The notes: a model not told the origin generated them from the letters alone. 6,917 nt of DNA from Acidobacteriaceae bacterium (GCA_003133425.1 PKXI01000141.1:1-6917), one strand, 5' to 3'. Numbered from the stretch's first letter, positions 1 to 6,823 are shown. A program made the numbers and translations.

Positions 1-67
1 GGCCTTACCGCCGAAACGTGAATCAATCCTCACGCCTCTGATCGCAACATACAAGGGACGGCGCAAC

Positions 68-502
68 ATGGCGCACACATACGCAAGCATTTTCATCCAT
101 TGTGTCTTCAGCACCAAGGATCGCGCCCCCCGCATTCCCGCAGAACGTGCACCCGAACTTTATGCCTACCTGTCCGACATTGCGAAGAGCGAGAGTTTTT
201 CGCTAATCGCGGCCGGAGGAACGGCGAATCACGTCCATTTGCTAATCGTCTTGCCCGCGAACAATTCGCTTGCCCATGCCATGCAGAAACTCAAAGGAAG
301 CTCCTCCCGCTGGATGGGACACGGCTTTTCCTGGCAGGAAGGATACGGAGCATTCAGCGTCAGTCCCTCCCAGGCCCCTGTGGTGAAGAAATACATACAA
401 AACCAGGAAGAGCATCACCGCAAGCGCAACTTCGAAGAAGAATTTCTTGCGCTCTTACGCAACTCTGGGATCGCATACGACGAGCGTTACGTCTTCGGGT
501 AA
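68..502 (+). CDS. Y1 (IS200/IS605-like) transposase, REP-associated type
   Basis: This 144-residue protein is a single-domain HUH/Y1 transposase, which cuts and rejoins single-stranded DNA through a 5'-phosphotyrosine link. Visible in the sequence are the HUH metal-binding motif HVH at residues 55-57 in the context NHVHLLI, the WQEGYGAFSVS block at 89-99, and the catalytic tyrosine Y109 in YIQNQEEHH. The length is about normal for the family, so the gene looks intact. A Shine-Dalgarno-like AAGGGA at 53-58 lies nine bases before the ATG and supports this start. No tnpB gene accompanies it. Single-copy Y1 proteins without TnpB often belong to the REP-associated (RAYT) group, which mobilises short palindromes rather than whole insertion sequences, and a REP-like hairpin sits 28 bases after the stop. 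A short inverted repeat at 17-21/30-34 precedes the gene. Family assignment is firm; choosing RAYT over a classic IS200 element is inference. Confidence 0.9.
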   Translation: MAHTYASIFIHCVFSTKDRAPRIPAERAPELYAYLSDIAKSESFSLIAAGGTANHVHLLIVLPANNSLAHAMQKLKGSSSRWMGHGFSWQEGYGAFSVSPSQAPVVKKYIQNQEEHHRKRNFEEEFLALLRNSGIAYDERYVFG

Positions 503-529
503 TGGGAGCAGGCGTCGTCGCTACGGAAA

Positions 530-549
530 CCCCACGCTGAAGCGCGGGG
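530..549. repeat. REP-like palindrome downstream of the Y1 transposase
   Basis: CCCCACGC at 530-537 pairs with GCGCGGGG at 542-549 around a TGAA loop, with a single A/C mismatch. The hairpin is followed by GC-rich noncoding sequence up to ubiX. Its position just after a Y1 transposase and its compact shape fit a REP sequence of the kind such transposases act on. It has no T-tract, so it is not an ordinary terminator. No second clear copy was found in the window. The rest of 503-741 shows no convincing gene or promoter. Confidence 0.4.
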
Positions 550-741
550 CTAATTCGCCGCGGCGAACGCCTCCGGCGCAATCGCTCCAACGTCACGCGA
601 AATTGTGTAACAAAGGCGCGAGCGCCCCGAACCGGCGCGAACTGATCTTTAAGTGCCGGAGAGCCGGGCGAGTCCGAAACGGGAGAATGCAACGCCGTAG
701 TATTCTTTGGCATTGGCGCTAGAAAGCTGGAAGCTGCATTT

Positions 742-1332
742 ATGAATCTAACCATCGCCCTCACCGGCGCCTCCGGCGCAATCTTCGGCCGCGAACTTCT
801 CCGCGCCCTTGAGGCCGACGCCCGCGTCTCCCGCGTTCACTTCGTCGCCTCCGAAAACTCCCTCCGCGTCCTCGCCGAAGAACTAGGCCTTTCCGGCCGC
901 ACCAACCTGCTTGAAAAACTCCTCGACGCTCCGCCCGCCAAGACCATCCAACTCTCCGACGCCGACATAGGCGCATCCATCGCCAGTGGCAGCCACCCAT
1001 CGAACGGCATGATCATTCTGCCGTGCTCCATGGGCACTCTCGCCGCCATCGCCAACGGCCTCGCCAACTCGCTCATCGCCCGCGCCGCCGACGTCACGCT
1101 CAAGGAGCGCCGCCCGCTCATCCTCTGCGTGCGCGAAACGCCCTTCAACCGCATCCATCTCCGCAACATGACCCTCGCCGCCGAAGCCGGTGCAGTCATC
1201 TTTCCCTGCATCCCCGCCTTCTACAACCGGCCCACAGACTCCACCGAAATGGCCCGCCAATTCGTCGATCGCGTCCTGGCCCACATCGGTTTGCCCCAGC
1301 TCGGAGCCTACGTCTGGAAGCCCGAAGAGTAA
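742..1332 (+). CDS. ubiX: UbiX-family flavin prenyltransferase
   Basis: The product (196 residues) belongs to the UbiX/Pad1 flavoprotein family. These cytoplasmic enzymes attach a dimethylallyl group to reduced FMN, making the prenylated flavin cofactor needed by UbiD-type decarboxylases, for example in ubiquinone or menaquinone synthesis or aromatic acid decarboxylation. Motifs in order are the FMN-binding GASGAIFG at residues 9-16, ASGS at 81-84, PCSMGTLAAIA at 94-104, RAADVTLKERRPL at 114-126, RETP at 131-134, and FYNRP at 160-164. Length and motif spacing are normal for the family, and nothing appears missing. The ATG at 742 places the first beta strand (NLTIALTGASG) where the family has it; only a weak GGAAG-like RBS precedes it. 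No ubiD lies in the window, so the physiological decarboxylase partner cannot be named. Codon use is strongly biased to C in third positions. Confidence 0.95.
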   Translation: MNLTIALTGASGAIFGRELLRALEADARVSRVHFVASENSLRVLAEELGLSGRTNLLEKLLDAPPAKTIQLSDADIGASIASGSHPSNGMIILPCSMGTLAAIANGLANSLIARAADVTLKERRPLILCVRETPFNRIHLRNMTLAAEAGAVIFPCIPAFYNRPTDSTEMARQFVDRVLAHIGLPQLGAYVWKPEE

Positions 1333-1337
1333 TTCGC

Positions 1338-1366
1338 TTGACCTCGCATTCGCCGAGGAGTATTCA
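1338..1366 (+). promoter_or_regulatory. Possible sigma70 promoter for the small membrane protein
   Basis: TTGACC at 1338-1343 and TATTCA at 1361-1366 are separated by 17 bases, just after the ubiX stop. The -35 is good and the -10 poor (3 of 6 matches). The gene at 1390 could equally be read through from ubiX. Confidence 0.25.
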
Positions 1367-1389
1367 GGAGTCTCGGGGGGGGCACGGAA

Positions 1390-1856
1390 ATGGATCAAGA
1401 ACCCAATGAGCGAGCCGCGATGTCGCCGCAAATGGACCAATCTGCAACCGGTCCGCGTAGTTCGGCGCTGTTTTTCTTGCTGCTTGGCGCAGTCGTCTCG
1501 CTGGGTTCAATGTACTGGGTTGGCCATCGCAATCCATCGCTCCTTTTGATGGCGCTTTTTACCGTCTGGGCGGGTCCCCATTCGCGGGAATGACCTTGAT
1601 TCTTAAGCGATCGCTCCGCTGGCCGATCGCCCGCCAAAACGTGACTTGCAAGCAGATCCGGTTCATCAGCATCGCATCGGTCATAGCCTACGTGGGTGTC
1701 GGCCTTAAACACTTCGCAAAGCCGGCTGCACCATTTCTGGCTCTGCCTCTTGCAACTTGGTTGCTCATGGCCGTGTGGTTTTGGATGACCCGGCACACAA
1801 ACGCCGAAGGCAGTGGTGAGACAAATGAGCCCACCGGAGCGGGAAGCAGTAGCTAG
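1390..1856 (+). pseudogene. Small membrane protein, apparently frameshifted
   Basis: Two open frames meet here. The first (1390-1593, 67 codons) has a hydrophilic N-terminus, one TM helix at about residues 25-43 (ALFFLLLGAVVSLGSMYW) and the start of a second (LLLMALFTVWAG), then a short non-hydrophobic tail PHSRE. The second (1590-1856, 88 codons from its ATG) has hydrophobic segments at about residues 24-39 and 48-66 and a polar C-terminus. Reading the second frame upstream of its ATG gives SPFAG, which continues the interrupted helix as VWAG-SPFAGMTLIL. One base lost near 1575 in GGGTCCCC would explain this, and restoring it gives a protein of about 155 residues with four TM segments. The two frames also overlap as ATGA at 1590-1593, so translational coupling of two short proteins is the alternative. 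The function is unknown. A sequencing error, a real pseudogene or a split gene are all possible. Confidence 0.6.
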
Positions 1857-1900
1857 CTCCGGGGCCCCATCACGCGTGCAGTCCATCCCTCGAATCCGAT

Positions 1901-1930
1901 TTGACATACGACCTGCTGCCCATCGATACT
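1901..1930 (+). promoter_or_regulatory. Sigma70-type promoter of the metYX leader
   Basis: A perfect -35 box TTGACA at 1901-1906 is followed, after 18 bases, by GATACT at 1925-1930 (4 of 6 matches to TATAAT). The predicted start of transcription is near 1937, about 35 bases before the leader peptide start codon and about 120 bases before the terminator hairpin. This is the spacing expected of a transcribed attenuator. No other promoter of similar quality is apparent between the terminator and metY. Confidence 0.6.
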
Positions 1931-1970
1931 TCCATCAATGCCGAACTCAAAGAAACACGGAATTGCGGCC

Positions 1971-2036
1971 ATGGCCATGTGTATGTGTATGGTCTGCGGA
2001 CCCCTCCGTGCGGCTCGAGAACGGCGAATGCGCTAG
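1971..2036 (+). CDS. Met/Cys-rich leader peptide of metYX
   Basis: This 21-codon reading frame starts at the ATG at 1971, begins MAMCMCMVCGP, ends in an Arg-rich tail (RERRMR) and stops at TAG 2034-2036. Seven of its first nine codons are Met or Cys: ATG at 1971, 1977, 1983 and 1989, and TGT or TGC at 1980, 1986 and 1995. It lies between a TTGACA promoter and an intrinsic terminator, upstream of metY and metX, whose pathway leads to methionine by assimilating sulfide. By analogy with the trp and his leaders of enterobacteria, slow decoding of the Met or Cys codons would stall the ribosome and favour antitermination. Translation could start at 1971 or at the ATG codons at 1977 or 1983; the RBS is weak (ACGGA at 1956-1960). 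The 1971 ATG sits inside the palindrome GGCCATGGCC (1967-1976), which could limit initiation. The ATGTGT repetition could also arise as a simple repeat. Function is inferred. Confidence 0.65.
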   Translation: MAMCMCMVCGPLRAARERRMR

Positions 2037-2070
2037 CGCAACCGATCTTCAAGTCAAACGGCCCGGGTCC
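1991..2070 (+). promoter_or_regulatory. Candidate antiterminator and competing leader hairpins
   Basis: GGACCC at 1998-2003 is fully complementary to GGGTCC at 2065-2070, which overlaps the 5' arm of the terminator; this six-pair helix would prevent the terminator from folding. The same GGACC stretch can instead be locked in two local hairpins: GGTC-TGCG-GACC (1991-2002) or CGGA-CCCC-TCCG (1997-2008). The palindrome TGCGCTAGCGCA (2029-2040) spans the leader stop codon. A ribosome stalled early in the Met/Cys run would leave 1998-2003 available, whereas one that reaches the stop codon would free the terminator. The helix is short, so this pairing scheme is a hypothesis. Confidence 0.35.
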
Positions 2071-2095
2071 TCTAAAGGATGCGGGCCGTTTTTTT
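2056..2095 (+). terminator. Intrinsic terminator/attenuator upstream of metY
   Basis: AAACGGCCCG-type arm 2056-2065 pairs with CGGGCCGTTT-type arm 2082-2091, a ten-pair stem. An inner TCCT/AGGA helix (2068-2071/2076-2079) closes a CTAA loop, and seven T residues occupy 2089-2095. It is the best terminator in the window and lies about 90 bases before the metY start codon, on the same strand. Since a promoter and leader frame precede it, it most likely acts as an attenuator, rather than as the end of the membrane protein gene 200 bases upstream. Confidence 0.88.
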
Positions 2096-2140
2096 GATTC
2101 CTTTCGTAACACGCGCACTTTTTCCCGCCACATTCAATGA

Positions 2141-3487
<1,347 letters not shown>

Positions 3488-3488
3488 A

Positions 3489-3537
3489 GCCTGTTGTGCA
3501 CTATCGGGCGCTGCCCGCCCCATAGTGCATAACAGGC
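3489..3537. repeat. Long intergenic hairpin between metY and metX
   Basis: A 16-base arm at 3489-3504 (GCCTGTTGTGCACTAT) pairs with 3522-3537 (ATAGTGCATAACAGGC), with one G-T wobble as its only imperfection. Inside it, CGGGC at 3505-3509 pairs with GCCCG at 3513-3517. It begins one base after the metY stop codon and has no T-tract. It could slow transcription, protect the metY mRNA 3' end, or be a repeat insertion. Part of its 5' arm, TTGTGCA (3494-3500), is also complementary to TGCACAA at 3563-3569, just upstream of the metX start. Confidence 0.75.
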
Positions 3538-3580
3538 CCACGGGCACAACCGCGGGTCATGCTGCACAATAAGAAGTGAT

Positions 3581-4729
3581 ATGACCGAAGCTCGTATCGG
3601 GACCAGCGCCGCGCCTGCCGCATCCGCAGGCAAAACGAAGGTTCTGGATCCCACCTACGAAGGCGACTTTGTGCTCAGTCAGCACCTGTCGCTGGAGTGT
3701 GGCTGCACACTGGCCAATCCGACCCTGCATTACGCGGTCTACGGCCGCCTGAGCGCCGCCAGGGACAACGCCGTGCTGGTGTGCCATGCGCTCACCGGCT
3801 CGGCTCTGGTCGGCTCCTGGTGGCCGGAGATCTTCGCGCCGGGGGCTGTCCTGTCGCTGGAACACGACTTTGTCATATGTATCAATATGCTTGGTTCCTG
3901 TTACGGCTCCACGGGACCAGGCTCGGTAAATCCGGAAACCGGAGAAGCCTACGGGCCCGATTTTCCACTGGTTTCCGTCCGCGACAATGTCCGGGCACAG
4001 GCGCTCCTCCTTGATTCGCTCGGAATCCGCCGCCTTCGCCTGGTGCTCGGCGGTTCCATTGGCGGCATGCAAGCTCTGGATTGGACCATCCTCAATCCCG
4101 ATCGTGTGCAAAGGGCGCTCATTATCGGCGTAGCCCCGCTCTCGGCCATGGGCCTCGCGCTCAACCACCTGCAGCGCCAGGCCATCGTGCACGATCCCGA
4201 TTGGGCAGAGGGCCGCTACCTTCCCCAATGTCCTCCGCGGCGCGGCCTCGCGCTCGCCCGCCAGATCGGCATGATCAGCTATAAATCCGTGCCCCTCTTT
4301 GAAGAGCGATTTGGCCGCAATCCGAATCGCAATGGCGAGGACCCCTGGGCGCTCGGCAATCAAGAGGCAGGCCAGGGCGGTGGCCTGCTCGGCGGCCGTT
4401 TCGATATCGCCGGTTATCTCGACTATCAGGGCCAGCGTTTTATTGAACGGTTCGACGCCAACTCCTATCTGGCCATCATGCGCGCAATGGACACCTGGGA
4501 TCCGCTGCGTGGCTACGCCTCGCCGGCTGAAGCCTTTGGTCGAATCTGCGCTCAGCTTAGTTTTGTCGGCATCAGCTCAGATTGGCTGTTTCCGGCCGAA
4601 ACGGTGCGCAACTTCGCAGATGCAGTCCGTGCCGCCGGCGCCCATGCCGACTACCGCGAAATGACCAGTGACCATGGTCATGATGCGTTCCTTGCCGAGC
4701 AGGCCGACCTGGTTCGCCTTCTTCAATAA
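3581..4729 (+). CDS. metX: Homoserine O-acyltransferase (MetX, probably acetyl)
   Basis: This 382-residue alpha/beta-hydrolase-fold enzyme transfers an acyl group from acyl-CoA to the hydroxyl of homoserine, the committed step of methionine synthesis. The sequence shows NMLGSCYGSTGPGS at residues 102-115, the nucleophile elbow GGSIGGMQ at 157-164 with Ser159, Asp334 in SSDWLFP, and His367 in DHGHDAFL; together these form the expected catalytic triad. The length is normal for MetX. The start is chosen because the next in-frame ATG, at residue 103, would remove conserved core sequence; only a weak AAGAAG-like RBS precedes it. The N-terminal 20 residues are Ala-rich and probably flexible. Adjacent metY, which uses O-acetylhomoserine, favours acetyl over succinyl specificity, but MetX proteins can use either donor and the sequence was not resolved for this. 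It is probably cotranscribed with metY through the intergenic hairpin. Confidence 0.94.
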   Translation: MTEARIGTSAAPAASAGKTKVLDPTYEGDFVLSQHLSLECGCTLANPTLHYAVYGRLSAARDNAVLVCHALTGSALVGSWWPEIFAPGAVLSLEHDFVICINMLGSCYGSTGPGSVNPETGEAYGPDFPLVSVRDNVRAQALLLDSLGIRRLRLVLGGSIGGMQALDWTILNPDRVQRALIIGVAPLSAMGLALNHLQRQAIVHDPDWAEGRYLPQCPPRRGLALARQIGMISYKSVPLFEERFGRNPNRNGEDPWALGNQEAGQGGGLLGGRFDIAGYLDYQGQRFIERFDANSYLAIMRAMDTWDPLRGYASPAEAFGRICAQLSFVGISSDWLFPAETVRNFADAVRAAGAHADYREMTSDHGHDAFLAEQADLVRLLQ

Positions 4730-4756
4730 ACCGAAATGCGGGACTTCGCACTGTCA

Positions 4757-4775
4757 GCCAAAAGTGGCCTTTTTT
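4757..4775 (+). terminator. Weak terminator after metX
   Basis: GCCA at 4757-4760 and TGGC at 4765-4768 form a four-pair stem, followed by C and six T residues (4770-4775), 27 bases after the metX stop. The short stem makes this uncertain, but position and T-tract are right for ending the metYX transcript. Confidence 0.35.
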
Positions 4776-4812
4776 CTAAGCTATTTCACCTTTTCCGATG
4801 GTCTGGCCAATC

Positions 4813-4849
4813 CCGCCGGGGGCAGGAACCCTTTCATGCACCCCGGCGG
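4813..4849. repeat. GC-rich hairpin upstream of the TPR gene promoter
   Basis: CCGCCGGGG (4813-4821) pairs perfectly with CCCCGGCGG (4841-4849), extended by GCA/TGC inside with one bulged A. No T-tract follows, so it is either a structural or protein-binding element rather than a standard terminator. Parts of it recur nearby: CCGGGGGCAG at 4816-4825 and 4891-4900, and GCACCCCGGCG at 4838-4848 and 4956-4966. Confidence 0.55.
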
Positions 4850-4884
4850 CATGTAATTTGGCAAAATTCCCCCAACAACTTTGC

Positions 4885-4914
4885 TTGTCACCGGGGGCAG
4901 CAGGTTTCTATAAT
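4885..4914 (+). promoter_or_regulatory. Strong sigma70-type promoter of the TPR gene
   Basis: TTGTCA at 4885-4890 (5 of 6 matches) and a perfect TATAAT at 4909-4914 are 18 bases apart. Transcription would start near 4921, leaving an untranslated leader of about 130 bases. The spacer contains CCGGGGGCAG, a copy of a sequence in the upstream hairpin, so a repressor or activator might bind across the promoter. Confidence 0.7.
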
Positions 4915-5052
4915 CCTCTCAACACCGCATTGGAAGCTGTGGTATCGTTAATCCGGCACCCCGGCGCATAACCTTCATCGTGAACGGTTGAACATTCCGC
5001 CAGCGAGTGCGCGAATATTGATCTCGACTTTGGAAATTCCCAGGAGCACTGC

Positions 5053-6633
5053 ATGAAGAAGTTAGTCTTGGCATCGGTGATGGCTTTGGCGAGCATTAGC
5101 CTCGTCACCGCGCCCACGCTGCGAGCACAGGCTGCACAGAGTTCGGACCAGATCACCATTCAAAACCCTGCCGAATTCAATGCATATCAAACAGCAAGCA
5201 CTCAGACAGATCCAGCCGCCAAGGCAAAGGCCCTGGAAGACTTTCTAACCGCCTATCCGCAAAGCGTGGTCAAGAAGGCCGTTCTGGACGATTTGATTGA
5301 TACCTACCAGGCTATGGGCGACGCCGACAAGCAGCTCAGCGCAGCCAGCCGCCTGCTTCAGGTGGATCCCGCCAACATGAAGGCGATTTTTGTCTCCGTC
5401 CTTCTCAAGAAGGCCCAGTGCGGGAAGACCAACGATCCGCAGACCTGCGATGACGCTGCCGCGCTTGCCCAGAAGGGTTTAGCGGCACCCAAAGGCGCCG
5501 AAGTTTCCGATGCCGATTGGAAGAAGATGACCGGCGCAACTTACCCAGTCTTTGACTCCGCTATCGCCCTCGATTACCTGGTCTCCAAGAAGGACTCCAA
5601 GGCAGCCCAGGAAGAATACAAGAAAGAGCTGAATCTCTTTCCGTTGGAGGCGACGACCAAAGGTACTGCCCTCGTAGATACTCTGCAATTGGCCGAGGCG
5701 TATACCAAGGCAGATGCGAGAGACATGGTTCAGGCGGTCTGGTTCTACGCACGCGCATGGAACTTCGCTCCTCCGGCCTACAAGGCTCAGATCGAGCCCA
5801 AGCTCGAATACTGGTACAAGCGGTATCACGGCGGAGTTGATGGCCTGGACGCTGTCAAGGCTGCGTCAGCCCAGACGCTCTTCAAGCCGGATGCATTTAC
5901 GGTCAAGCCGGCGCCCACCCCGCCCGAAATCGTTACCGGTGTCTTGGCTGCCACTCCCGACCTCACCAAGCTCAACCTTGAGGACAAGGAGTTCATTCTT
6001 GCCAACGGCAACCCGGCCGATGCCCAGAAGCTCTGGGCGGTGCTGCAGAATCAGGCAACCCCTGTCCCGGGAGTGGTAATCGACGCCTCCGCGACGGTGT
6101 TGAAGATTACCGCGACCACCACCCCTGCTGCCAAGCCAAAGGAATACGTCGTCAAGCTCACCACTCCCGTCGCTTGCAGTGCCGTTCCTCCGCCTCCCTC
6201 TGAGCTCAAGGTCAAGGAGGGGCAAGACTACATTCTGGCCAATGGCGTCAAGGCAGATACCGATGCGCTCGGTGACGTTCTTACCGGCGATGCGGCAAAG
6301 ATCAAGAAGCTCACCATCGAGCATGCCGTTAGGTACATAAGGGTAGCCGTCACGCAGGACTCCAAAGACAACAAGAACGCCGACTTCATCGTCAATCTGA
6401 AGGCGCCGGTCGGTTGTAAGGAAGCTCCTGCTGCCGGTTTCGAATACAAACTGCAGCCTGCAGAAGAACTGGACGCCACCTACGACACATATACGGCGAT
6501 TCCAGCCACGGCCACCAAGGCAGCAACCGCGCAGATTGTTCTTCGTGAGGGATTCATCCAGGCGGAAAAGAAGGCCGCCCCGGCGCACCATCCCGCCGCC
6601 AAGCCTTCGGCTGCGCACCACACGGCTCACTAA
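5053..6633 (+). CDS. Exported TPR protein with duplicated C-terminal module
   Basis: No named function is recognised for this 526-residue protein. Residues 1-27 form a signal peptide (positively charged MKK, hydrophobic core, ALRAQA-like cleavage context near LRAQA), so it is probably periplasmic or outer-membrane associated. Residues 40-110 look like two TPR-type helical repeats (around EDFLTAYPQS and ASRLLQVDPAN), suggesting protein binding. Cys123 and Cys132 are spaced for a disulfide in an exported protein. A likely linker rich in Pro occurs near 284-292. Two related modules follow: residues 312-375 (FILANGNPADAQKLWAVL, ending VKLTTPVAC) and 391-455 (YILANGVKADTDALGDVL, ending VNLKAPVGC). 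The tail from 506 is Ala/Pro/Lys/His-rich with two HH pairs. A strong promoter and AGGAG RBS suggest high, independent expression. Similar TPR proteins of unknown role are common in Acidobacteriota, from general knowledge. Confidence 0.85.
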   Translation: MKKLVLASVMALASISLVTAPTLRAQAAQSSDQITIQNPAEFNAYQTASTQTDPAAKAKALEDFLTAYPQSVVKKAVLDDLIDTYQAMGDADKQLSAASRLLQVDPANMKAIFVSVLLKKAQCGKTNDPQTCDDAAALAQKGLAAPKGAEVSDADWKKMTGATYPVFDSAIALDYLVSKKDSKAAQEEYKKELNLFPLEATTKGTALVDTLQLAEAYTKADARDMVQAVWFYARAWNFAPPAYKAQIEPKLEYWYKRYHGGVDGLDAVKAASAQTLFKPDAFTVKPAPTPPEIVTGVLAATPDLTKLNLEDKEFILANGNPADAQKLWAVLQNQATPVPGVVIDASATVLKITATTTPAAKPKEYVVKLTTPVACSAVPPPPSELKVKEGQDYILANGVKADTDALGDVLTGDAAKIKKLTIEHAVRYIRVAVTQDSKDNKNADFIVNLKAPVGCKEAPAAGFEYKLQPAEELDATYDTYTAIPATATKAATAQIVLREGFIQAEKKAAPAHHPAAKPSAAHHTAH

Positions 6634-6640
6634 TCAACCC

Positions 6641-6676
6641 GCCGGTCAGACGCCCTCATGGGCCGTCTTGACCGGC
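6641..6676. repeat. Hairpin just after the TPR gene
   Basis: GCCGGTCAGAC (6641-6651) pairs with GTCTTGACCGGC (6665-6676) with one bulged T, and an inner GCCC/GGGC helix (6652-6655/6660-6663) closes a TCAT loop. It starts eight bases after the stop codon and lacks a T-tract, so it may stabilise the mRNA end or be part of the GACCGGC repeat cluster that continues downstream. Confidence 0.65.
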
Positions 6677-6731
6677 AGGCCACTTGTTCCAGTCATTTGT
6701 TTAGACCGGCAGGTAATCTGTTTCGACCGGC
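6670..6731. repeat. Three spaced GACCGGC motifs
   Basis: GACCGGC occurs at 6670-6676, 6704-6710 and 6725-6731, and its inverse GCCGGTC at 6641-6647. The first two copies extend to GACCGGCAGG. The last two are preceded by TGTTT and one variable base, giving a 21-base repeat spacing. No gene is read here. The cluster may be repeated binding sites or a decayed repeat element. Confidence 0.55.
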
Positions 6732-6790
6732 GTCTCCTGCCTGTTCCGGCACGCGTCGCCCGCACAATAAATCGTTCCTGGGATCATGAG

Positions 6791-6823
6791 GGGCAGCCTG
6801 CACAAGGCTACCCTTTTTGTTTT
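6791..6823 (+). terminator. Intrinsic terminator downstream of the TPR gene
   Basis: GGGCAGCCT (6791-6799) pairs with AGGCTACCC (6805-6813) around a GCACA loop with a single C/A mismatch, followed by TTTTTGTTTT. It lies about 160 bases after the stop codon and probably ends the TPR transcript, giving it a long structured 3' UTR; a separate short RNA ending here is possible but no promoter is evident. Confidence 0.75.

Larger units (their letters stand above)
4730..5052 (+). other. Noncoding region between metX and the TPR gene
   Basis: No convincing gene lies in this 323-base gap. It holds, in order, a weak terminator (4757-4775), a strong hairpin (4813-4849), four CCGGGG or CCCCGG motifs (near 4816, 4841, 4891 and 4959), a near-consensus promoter (4885-4914), and an untranslated leader of about 130 bases. 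The ribosome binding site AGGAG at 5042-5046 lies six bases before the ATG at 5053. Short open frames here lack RBSs and recognisable composition. Confidence 0.7.

Noticed and set aside
447..722. 91-codon + strand open frame between the transposase and ubiX
   Set aside because: It overlaps the transposase end, reads through the REP-like hairpin, is Arg-rich without domains, and has no RBS.
883..1440. 185-codon antisense open frame opposite ubiX
   Set aside because: It is antisense to conserved UbiX motifs and shows no independent start signals.
1930..2100. SAM or SAH riboswitch ahead of metY
   Set aside because: The conserved core sequences of the SAM-I class that I know are not visible; a leader-peptide attenuator fits better. 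A covariance-model search would settle it.
1813..2140. Open frames of 79-94 codons across the metYX leader, on + and - strands
   Set aside because: They run through the promoter and terminator, have no recognisable composition, and are better explained by the short Met/Cys leader frame.
3557..4363. 268-codon antisense open frame opposite metX
   Set aside because: It mirrors the codon bias of metX, lacks a recognisable domain, and metX is clearly the coding strand.
5866..6630. 254-codon antisense open frame opposite the TPR gene
   Set aside because: Low-complexity Gly/Arg-rich translation typical of a shadow frame; the + strand has a signal peptide, RBS and promoter.
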